Below are positions 55,794-64,000 of a stretch of 64,000 bases of DNA, piece after piece. Position numbers and translations under genes: made by a program. The notes beneath the pieces were generated by a model. The model ran no database searches, was not told the DNA's origin, and worked only from the letters and a program-made list of their open reading frames with translations. How positions within the stretch are numbered: the first letter of the stretch is position 1; each line of letters opens with the position of its first letter. This stretch comes from Pyrus communis (Eukaryota; Streptophyta; Magnoliopsida; Rosales; Rosaceae): positions 27,974,381 through 28,038,380 of the forward strand of contig NC_084807.1 of NCBI RefSeq assembly GCF_963583255.1, in the 5' to 3' direction.

Positions 55794-57389
55794 TTCTCTT
55801 TGATGCCCCCCTTGTCAGTTGTGTTGAGAATTCATGGAATTATGCGAGGTCATACATTTGCCTTAATATTTTTATCCATATTTTGTAGTTTATACAAGCG
55901 AAGAATAAACCCTAATCTCCCCAAGCTAGCGCCCCCTCACCCCCAACGTCCTTCCAATTTTTTTTGCTCTTTATTTGGATTAATTTGGACCTTCTTCTTG
56001 ATACGCATCTTTAATTTGACGATTTATATATGACATTATTGGTTTAGGAGTTAAGAAAGTCTGTCAATGTCAATTAAGTAGCAGGATTATCACTAATCAT
56101 ATATTTTGCCAGAATGCAAAAGCACATGGGCATCTTCAAGTTCAACCAAGAAGGCATCAGATTGGGAGAAGTGTTCGCTTCGACAACGACGACAAGTACA
56201 GTTGGACTGGACAAGACAAGAAAAATGGATTAAGATACAAGTTGGGAGCTAGGATCACCTCAAAAGAGAAGAATAGAAAAAGAAAAAAACAGCCCATGAA
56301 GGCTTTTGTAACAAAACAAAAAGTATGTGTAAAAAACTGAACCTGGTTTGTGACTGATCCAAACTTGATTTACCTCAAAATTTCCTAATTCAAGAAGAAA
56401 ACTTTTTGGGGATTCTCAAGTTATATATGTTACATCTTAATGTTAAGACTTGTTTGAAAATATTTTAACATAATTGAAATTGTTTTCAAAACACAAAAAA
56501 ATGCTTATGACAATGTTTGACAAAAAAAAGTTAAAAACGTTTCGCTTGAAGTGCTTTACATTTCAAATTAATACTTTTTTAAGAAACACTTGCGTTTATA
56601 TTAAAATTTCAATATGCTTGTCATGGAAGCATTTATAACCGTCCTACATTATCTGTGTTTTTCTTTGTAATTTGGAGGATTAATTAAATTATATAGAGCT
56701 AAAACTTCATGGAAGATAACTCAGAAATGCACTTCATTGACCTTTAACATATTCATTCAACAATAATCATATAAAAATATCAAACAATAATTATAATATT
56801 CGGCATAATTGAAAAGATCAATCACGAACACGTCTTGGATCTCTTTCTCTGTATTTGCAAAAATTGATAAACATTTATTCACACGTCTTGGATCTCAAGA
56901 AACAAAGAGCCGATGGTGGTAGATTCTATATTGTGTAAAAATTAGCAAATATCTGCGTGCAATTCACTGTTATAAGAATATTGTTCCCCAGATACTTTAT
57001 TTATATCATGAAGCTTAGCATCGAATATTACGTTCATGGTAGGGACCAATTCGCCGCCGTAGAAGACCAGCCACCAAAGGCCGATTGATTAAGTCAAATA
57101 ATCCCAATTAATGTGATAACGATTGAAAATGACTGAAAATAACAACTAGGCTTTAGTATTTTACCATTTAAATTGTTAAAATATATTAGTAAGTAAATCT
57201 TATAAAAATATGTGTAAAAAATTATGTAAAAAAAATAATATCATGGATCTGTTCCCAATGTACATTATGATAATATTTGATATATGCTACCTTGGTGCGC
57301 CTGGAAATTGTGTCCTTGTTCGGATATTATAATTAGTTAGCTAGACTGGCCAGGGTGGTACTCTACCATACAAAGTTTCCTGAATTAAA
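55794..57389. other. Intergenic DNA between the LEA-2 duplicates
   Basis: A frame near 56120-56320 includes QIGRSVRFDNDDKYSWTGQD but has no clear start or context, and I do not recognise it. Otherwise AT-rich without genes. Confidence 0.35.
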
Positions 57390-58567
57390 TATTGCCTAGT
57401 TGACGATTTTTTATGGACATTTTGGCTTTAAAAAAGAGAACCGAGTTGTTTCGCATCGTTGGATGAATTTAATCCATCCTAGAAGGATCTTCATGTATTT
57501 GTAACTTGTAAGAGAGTTTATATCAAACATGAGTTTTATTCATGATATATAAATGAGTTTTAAATTTAATCACTTAGTCCATCTAATTTCGTATTACTTC
57601 ATCAGCATCGGCTCGTTGAAATTTGATACAAAGTAAATCTATAACGAGTTCCCTGATAAAAATGTAAATCACTTTGGCCTCTAAACATATAATAGGACCT
57701 TTTTGTTTTCCCAGTATCACGGGAAGCTTGTCATCCCTTCAAACTGCGAATATTTCAAACTTGAGCCAAGCAATTTCGTCCTAGTAATACCTGATGCATC
57801 ATGCCTTCTACGTGAAGTATTACAGATTCACAAAATGTGACATTTCAAACTCATTTATCTGATTCTCTGTCTCACTTTGAGCTCAACACACACTGTCATT
57901 TGACTTAGTTGCCCAATAGGAATTAGGTTAGGTAATTGCTATATACTTTTGATTGCTAACTCACACCACGCCTTGCGATATCTAAAACCATAATTCTGAA
58001 TCGAACTCCTCTCATTTTTATTAATTTACAGTATGTTTATTTATTTGGAATAACGTGATGGTGAATGGCTTTGAATATAAATCATTCTTTATCGTTATCT
58101 CTTACAATTTGTTTTTCAAGTATATCACAAATAAAATCCTTATGGCTCACTTTTTTATTGTATTTTATTTGATTGTTAGTAAAAAAAGAAAAAAAAAAGA
58201 ACAAAAATACTCATTTCGTGCAAGTAATTATTACGAACGCTTTTCAAACATTAGAAGCTTTTATACTTTGTCTTACAAATTTTAGTTTATCCTAAATAAG
58301 CTAAAGATTTGAAGAAAAATGGAAAACGGAAAAAAAACACGTTAGGGCAACTCAGCTGGAAAAGGTGTAAACAACTAGCATATATCTTTATGCAGGGCCA
58401 ACATCCAAAATATAGCAAAAAAAAAAAAAAAATTCAAGGTCCACAACCCTATTATAAATAAATACACTTTCCCTCTTGCAGTAAACCACAACACCTTCAA
58501 ACCAAACCAACAACAAAAAGAAAGCCTCTACTTCCCATTCTCAATCTAAACCAGATCTAGAATCATT
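57390..58567 (+). promoter_or_regulatory. Upstream region of the LEA-2 gene (right copy of the duplication)
   Basis: Homologous blocks of the left copy at 54420-55053, with extra sequence between them. It ends with TATAAATAAATACACTT (TATA element about 58453-58463), roughly 105 bases before the ATG. Confidence 0.6.
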
Positions 58568-59137
58568 ATGACAACCGGAACCGAAGATTCTCGCCGGAAG
58601 CGAAACAGGTGCTTGCTGTGCATAGCCGCTGGCATCATAGCACAAACCATCATCATAGTCCTTTTTGTGGTTTTCGTCCTCCGAGTCAAAACTCCCAAAG
58701 TCCGCTTAGACTCGGTTGCAGTCGACTCACTCGCCACAAACTCCAGCTCCTCTTCTCCTTCCTTCAAGGTTGAAATCAATGCCGTTGTTGCGGTAAAAAA
58801 CAACAACTTTGGACACTACAAGTTCGAGAGCAGCAAGGCAACTTTCTCGTACAAAGGCACCGACGTCGGCGAGGGAACCATAGCTAAGGAAAAAGCTAAG
58901 GCTAAGAAAACAAAGAGGATTAATGTTGTAGTGTCGTTGAGTTCGAACAAGGTTTCGAGCCACTCTGAGTTGAGTAGCGATCTGAGGTCTGGGAATTTGA
59001 CTTTGACAGCGTACGCTAAGTTGGATGGGAAGGTTCATCTGTTGAACGTTCTCAAGAAGAAGAAGTCTGCTGACATGAACTGCACCATAAATCTTGATAC
59101 TAAAGCCAAAATGGTCCGCGTATTGAATTGCAAGTGA
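58568..59137 (+). CDS. LEA-2 / NHL-like membrane-anchored protein
   Basis: Intronless, 189 residues. A short basic N-terminus (RRKRNR) is followed by one transmembrane segment at about 16-39 (CLLCIAAGIIAQTIIIVLFV). A LEA-2 domain covers the rest: VEINAVVAVKNNNFGHYKFE, then FSYKGTDVGEGTI and LTLTAYAKLDGKVHLL, ending MVRVLNCK. The family, also annotated as late-embryogenesis-abundant hydroxyproline-rich glycoprotein and related to NDR1/HIN1-like proteins, contains single-pass proteins at plasma or internal membranes involved in stress and defence. The biochemical role is unknown. A truncated duplicate lies 3.5 kb upstream, and a second full relative on the opposite strand is at 61.6 kb. Confidence 0.9.
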   Translation: MTTGTEDSRRKRNRCLLCIAAGIIAQTIIIVLFVVFVLRVKTPKVRLDSVAVDSLATNSSSSSPSFKVEINAVVAVKNNNFGHYKFESSKATFSYKGTDVGEGTIAKEKAKAKKTKRINVVVSLSSNKVSSHSELSSDLRSGNLTLTAYAKLDGKVHLLNVLKKKKSADMNCTINLDTKAKMVRVLNCK

Positions 59138-59633
59138 TCAAATTATTTAATCCTTGACTTTTTTTTTTTCTTTCTTCTTTTCTTTTATTGCGTTTTCTTG
59201 GGAATTTTTAATTTCATCTTGATGGGTTTGGAGTTTCGTTGTTGTTGAATATTAATTTGTATTTCTAATTTTTTTATATGGAGGGGAAATATATATGTAT
59301 GTTCTGTGCATGGGAGATTAATTTCATCTTTTGCACATTCTTTGTATAATATTGGTTTGAATTTTTGAGATGTACAATATTTGCTTGCAACGAATTTTTC
59401 ATTAACTTTTCAACCTCTTGATAAGAAAAATATTATGCTCTCCTCTCTACATTCAAGGTCGATTTTTTTTTTTTCATAGTTTGATAAAGTTTGGAATAGA
59501 TAATTATAAGGAGATTATGTTAACCAAATGAAAAAAAGATTATGTTAACCACATTAACATGTAACGTCAGATGGCCCGTTTGGCAGTAATTGCCTATGAA
59601 ATATTGTCGCATACAAAAGTTAGACATGTTCAA

Positions 59634-59677
<44 letters not shown>

Positions 59678-61114
59678 TTATCAAACTTAAGAAGGGGGTT
59701 CTAATTTTTTATATACAAATTTATATATATATATATATATATATATATCATTATCAAACTTAAGAACGGGTTTCTAATTTTTTATATACAAATTTCTGTT
59801 GAAGAAACGGGTGGTACTATCCACACACACTTTTTTTAACCTTCCATACACATCTCTCATTTTTGGTTGTCGTATCGAATGAATTGAAAAGTTTCAAATG
59901 ACAAAAATTAATAGGAGGTGTATGGAAAATAAAAAGAGGTAGGTAACCATCCGAAAGAAATTATGATACTGAAAAGTTGCGTGAATTTGATAAAAGTATT
60001 TAACTGTTTTAGCATTTCACATAACCAAACACACTTGGATTTCATGACCCATTTATAAATAAAAAAATAATATAAAAAAATATAAAACAAAAAACAAAAA
60101 AAAACTAGTTTTTGCAGGCTTATATATTTTAAACTTAAAAAGCAACTTACATAGAATAAATTAACAACAGTTATAAATGTCTTAGTTCAATAATACAATA
60201 TCACGTAGAATAAAACATAGCATTATTGGATCCGAATTTCCTGACCACGATAAATTATTCTCCTTAAGTTGCTTCCATTGGAGCATAATTCCATAGTGGA
60301 AGCAATCATCTCAAGCTTTACATGTCCTACTATTCGGTACTTTATCAACGAATACGACACGCCTGTGGCTAATTTCCTTGGTAGTTATCACCGAGACATA
60401 TGTACAAATTCTATGTCTTCTATGCAGTTTGGACCCATATCATGGGAGTTTTGAGGATTTAGTATTTCATGTAAGGCAATTAAATTATAAAAAGAAAGGT
60501 GAAGAAAGAGTACTTCTCAATCTCATTAAGAAATTTATTGGCCTCAAATACTGCCATTTTCCTCTTTGTCTAAAGCTATCTAAGGCAGATAATCAGGCTG
60601 CATAAATTTATCCTTTAAGTCCCCTCTAAAATAAGCACTCCTACAAAGAAGATGATACTTTATAATTAATATATGAATACCTGTTTTGGTTAAATATATG
60701 ATCAATTTCAGCTCAAAAAGTTGATGATTTATGCCAGATCTGGACTGACTGGCTGCCATACCTTGCTTACTCTTCACCTCAAGCATCTTCAAAAAGCTCT
60801 TGCTTCATCAACACAAAGGGAAGAGTCAAGTTGATAAAACAATCATATGTAGGACCCTAATCTTTCCCACGGCTTCAATTTGACTGTTTGAATTGGATTT
60901 GAATTTCAACCTCCATATATCAAATAGTTCGCTCTAACAAAAAATACAAACATGGAAAATTGCACTAGTGGGTTGATCGTCTTCAACTCAGAGAGAAATT
61001 TTTATAAGCACTGATAACACAAATTATGTGGTGTCATTTAATGAGTTATACGTTAAGTGAAAAAATAATACTCTATAGGTCTGTAACTATATTCTAGGTA
61101 CACCAAAAAATCAC
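59138..61114. other. Intergenic DNA with TA microsatellites
   Basis: 3' UTR to about 59400. (TA)n tracts at 59638-59675 and 59721-59748 belong to a tandem duplication (59676-59721 and 59749-59797, CATTATCAAACTTAAGAA). No gene. Frames near 60269-60605 look accidental. Confidence 0.5.
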
Positions 61115-61123
61115 TCGGATCAA

Positions 61124-61284
61124 GAGCAATGCTAGTTAGGAAAACTAAATTTTTAAACCAAATGATGTGGTTGCTACGATTGGATTATTATTTAAATGTT
61201 GATTAATGTGCTTATTTCTTATTTTGGTGACATATTATTTGATTTGCAAATTTAATTTAAAAATTTAGTTTACCTGGCTTTACC
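61124..61284. mobile_element. Family B Mutator-type MITE, copy 5 with perfect duplication
   Basis: 161 bases from GAGCAATGCTAGTTAGG to CCTGGCTTTACC; ACTAAATTTTTAAA lies in inverted orientation near both ends. Exact 9-base duplication TCGGATCAA (61115-61123 and 61285-61293). It lies 3' of the minus-strand LEA-2 gene. Confidence 0.88.
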
Positions 61285-61596
61285 TCGGATCAATATGATT
61301 TGCCTTATGTTAAAAGATATCTAAAAAGGCGGTGGATTTTCATTTTTTTTTTTTTACTTGTTCAAAGATAAGAGGGTATAGCCAAAGCATACAATATATT
61401 TATGTGACATACAACACATATATAAATGATGGATGTCTCTATCTAAATCACTATCTCCTTATTGAATACTGAGACACAAACGAACAAGGGTCATCCAAAA
61501 CCCTAATATACACAAACGTTGATAGCAAAAGCTAAGCCCTAAACCAACAAACTCTGTAGTTCACCACAAACAGTAGTAACGTGTGTGTTATATGTG

Positions 61597-62238
61597 CTAC
61601 TTGCAACTTATTTCTCGGACCACTTTCTCTGTCAAATTAATATTGAACGTGCAGTTCATCTCTGCAGACTTACTTTTCTTGATCATGTTCATCAAATAAA
61701 CCTTTCCTCTTAGCGTGGATATTGTGTTAAGCGTCACAAACCCAGAACTTAGATCATTGCCCAAGTTTGAATTGGCCATTGTCACGTCCCCCGTTACAGT
61801 AGCCCTTCTCGTTGCCCTAGTCCTGGCCGTTGCCTTTGGAATAGCAACATCGCCGATCACTGTACCCCCATACACAACGGTTATGGAGCTCTCCTCAAAT
61901 TTGTACCGTCCGAAATTAGGATTCTTGACGGTAGTTTCAGCAATGAACCTCAAGTTAAGCGAAGGGTTGGCTGTGTTTGTGTCAGTAGTGAGTTCTTCAA
62001 TCGTGACAGAGCGAATTCGGAACTTTGGGCTCTTGACACGCATCACGGTGAGTGCAAACACCGTTATAACGACGATCTGGAAGACGGCGAAAACAGCAAT
62101 GTACACTAAACATCTGATGCGTTTCTTTTTGCGTAAAGCTTGGGAGTGGTCTGTGGCTGACTCTGCATCGCTTCTGGCCATGGCTTGGCCATTAGCGTAG
62201 GGTGCGAAAGCGAAGGACTCTTGATTCCTTTCTGCCAT
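61597..62238 (-). CDS. LEA-2 / NHL-like membrane-anchored protein, second gene
   Basis: Intronless, 213 residues from the ATG at 62238 (MAERNQESFAFAPY). The open frame extends 18 codons further to a TTG, which I reject as start because family members begin near here. A soluble N-terminus with a KKKR patch precedes one transmembrane segment at about 43-65 (LVYIAVFAVFQIVVITVF). The LEA-2 domain follows (FIAETTVKNPNFGRYKFEES, YGGTVIGD, LRGKVYLMNMIKK), ending VVREISCK. It is similar in layout to the gene at 58568 (NFGHYKFE against NFGRYKFE; both end in CK), so the two are probably an old inverted tandem pair. A TATA-like CTATAAATA lies near 62336-62344 on the complementary strand, about 100 bases upstream. 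Confidence 0.9.
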   Translation of the reverse strand: MAERNQESFAFAPYANGQAMARSDAESATDHSQALRKKKRIRCLVYIAVFAVFQIVVITVFALTVMRVKSPKFRIRSVTIEELTTDTNTANPSLNLRFIAETTVKNPNFGRYKFEESSITVVYGGTVIGDVAIPKATARTRATRRATVTGDVTMANSNLGNDLSSGFVTLNTISTLRGKVYLMNMIKKSKSAEMNCTFNINLTEKVVREISCK

Positions 62239-62643
62239 ATTAATTTGCTTAATTTCTTGATTAATACAAACAGCTTGAATTGAAAATTCCAACGGTGTTG
62301 GGAAGTGATGAAGATTCAGATAAGCTTATATAGCCTATTTATAGTTGAGATTGTCACATAGTTCGAAGTCATCAAGCATATAATATAATTTTTATTAAAT
62401 AATGAAAATTGAGGTGGTCAAAGAAAACACTTTCCTTGAAATTGTGCTGTGGGTTGATTAAGCTCTCTGATTATTTATATATGGGTTTAGGACTCCATAT
62501 CAGACGGTTTCAAACCTATTAGAGAGGGGAAAAAGATTTCCTACATCTAAAAATATATATTTACACACACGCGTCGTGTACTCTTCTATATCTATATACA
62601 TAGTATTGTATATACTATAAAGTAATTCGAATGAAAATATTAA
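62239..62643. other. Upstream region of the minus-strand LEA-2 gene
   Basis: Promoter and leader of the LEA-2 gene, then AT-rich DNA to the TRIM-like element. No other feature seen. Confidence 0.45.
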
Positions 62644-63893
62644 GAGTTGAAAATAAAGGTTTAGGTTAAATTTAGAACTCTCTACAATTTCACACTTCTC
62701 AAATCCAACTTCAATGCTTTATTATTCTTTATAAGGATATATTTATAAAATTATAAATGAGCGATAATAGGAAATAAATCAAAACTATCATTTTTCCACA
62801 AGACAATGAAACCTATACCAAATCAAATCGTATCATATATCAAATCCCTAATTAAATCATATCAAATCTTTAAAATACTTTTCTTTATATCTTCCGAGAC
62901 CCCGCTTTGCCAAGAAGGAAATAAGATCTAATTTGAAATTTTGTAAATTCAACACCCATTTTCATGTGGTACCACACATTAGAAAGCTCGGCTAATCACA
63001 ATCCATCAGAAATAACGTTTCTTTTCGAATGCCCAACTGAAACTAGCGCCAATCTTTTCGAAAACTCAGCTAAACACAATACATGGGAACTAACACATTT
63101 TTTCGAATGCCCAGCTAAAACTAACGCCCATCATTTCGAAAGCCCAACTAGAACAAATTCCTCTTTTCGAAATCCCGATTAACAAATCTTAATCCTTGGA
63201 ACTAACGCCTCTTTCCAAAAGCTCAACTGGAACTAACGGTAATCTTTTCGAAAATTCAATTGGAACCAATGTCCTTTTTTTTTTAAAACGCAGCAAATAA
63301 ATCTCTTGTTATGTTTGAACTAACACCTTTTTTCGAAAGTCCATTTGGAACAAATGTTAATCTTTTCGAAAACCCAACTGAAACTAATGCCTCTTTCGAA
63401 AGCCCCAACCACCAAATCTTTTTTCCTGCAATTTTTTCATTATTCTTGTTTTTTTTTACCATCCTCGAGGAGCGATAACAAAACCTCTCTCTTCTTTTTT
63501 CCTTCTTCATGGCAACAACAATACTTCAACTTCTATTTTTCTTCTAACAGTCATAAATAATCTTCACACAGGGAAGTGCTCACAACAAGGTTCAACTAAG
63601 AATTGAACTCTGGTTTGATACCGAGTTGAAAATAAGGGTTTAGGATAAATTTGAAATTCTCTACAATCTCACAATTCTCAAATACAACTTCAATACTTTA
63701 TTATTCTCTATATGAAAGTATTTATAAGATTACAAGGCAGCAATACTAGAAAATAAATCAAAACAATCCTTTGTCCACAAGACAAGGAAACCTATACCAA
63801 ATTAAATCAAATCATATCAAATCCCTAATTAAATCATTTCAAATCACTAATTAAATCAAATCTCTAAAATACTTTCCTTTATATTTTCCAACA
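62644..63893 (-). mobile_element. Short non-autonomous LTR (TRIM-like) element
   Basis: Two direct repeats of about 255 and 271 bases (62644-62898 and 63623-63893), clearly related but diverged, enclose about 725 bases. On the minus strand the LTR starts TGTTGGAAAATATAAAGG and ends CTTATTTTCAACTC. Right after the 5' LTR comes GGTATCAAACCAGAGTTC, resembling an initiator-Met primer-binding site. Before the 3' LTR is a purine tract (GCAAAGCGGGGTCTCGG). No coding domains. The interior is a minisatellite. No clean target duplication. Confidence 0.75.
62970..63420. repeat. Minisatellite inside the TRIM-like element
   Basis: About nine imperfect units of 40-55 bases built on TTTTCGAAAGCCCAACT, GGAACTAACGCC and variants (TTCGAATGCCCAGCT, TTTCGAAAATTCAATTGG). 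They occupy most of the internal domain. Confidence 0.8.
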
Positions 63894-64000
63894 ATATATG
63901 TACCTAATTAGAAAGCTCTCGTATTAGGAAGGGTGGCATGGGATCAAGTATAAGCAAGATTTAAGAGTCTCGTACTTTTGTTAAAAGTGCCTTACGAAAA

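Noticed and set aside
56120..56320. Unidentified coding-like stretch (QIGRSVRFDNDDKYSW)
   Set aside because: No start, splice context or family recognised; too weak to list as a gene or pseudogene.

Overview
This window is plant nuclear DNA. The genes have introns with GT..AG borders, and the families are plant ones: a WRKY factor, a PLS-type PPR protein, a UGT88-type glycosyltransferase, a half-size ABCG transporter and LEA-2 proteins. More than a third of the window is plant transposable elements. The Cassandra TRIM elements, whose LTRs carry a 5S-rRNA-like promoter, have an LTR sequence that I recall from apple and pear, so a Rosaceae genome (apple tribe) is my best guess. That is recall and inference, not a search result.

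Layout. At 2-22 kb there is a gene-rich block: WRKY27/22-like (+), NDUFA5 of mitochondrial complex I (+), a PPR-DYW-type protein (-), the SGT1 co-chaperone (+) and TRAPPC1/BET5 (+). At 21.7-30.7 kb a degraded UGT88A fragment, a Ty1/copia element (22971-27926, TSD AGAAC), an intact UGT88A-like gene (+) and a truncated UDP-glucuronate 4-epimerase piece follow each other. At 31.5-44.2 kb there is a complete Cassandra (TSD GAACG) and an 11.7-kb CACTA (En/Spm) DNA transposon with both transposase-type genes (TSD ACA). At 44-50 kb there is gene-poor DNA with two probable solo LTRs and MITEs. At 50-51.8 kb lies an intronless ABCG transporter (-). At 52.8-53.6 kb there is a minus-strand Cassandra broken by a nested MITE. 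At 54.4-62.3 kb there are two LEA-2/NHL-like genes plus a truncated duplicate of one of them. At 62.6-63.9 kb there is a short non-autonomous LTR element with an internal minisatellite.

The host genes are not one pathway. WRKY27-type factors and SGT1 are both tied to plant immunity in the literature, but the more informative relation is gene order. WRKY27, NDUFA5, PPR and ABCG8 are, as I recall, consecutive loci in Arabidopsis (AT5G52830, 52840, 52850, 52860). Here the first three are adjacent, and the ABCG gene lies about 36 kb further on, beyond SGT1, TRAPPC1, UGT88A and most of the transposons.

The structurally most unusual object is the Cassandra array at 6196-7909. Plus-strand LTR units with shared internal domains are enclosed by inverted (minus-strand) LTR ends, and the whole complex is flanked by one 5-bp duplication, ACCAC. 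Two Mutator-type MITE families (four copies of A, five of B) with 9-bp target duplications are also dispersed through the window. I found no CRISPR array, bacterial-type system, rRNA gene or convincing tRNA gene.
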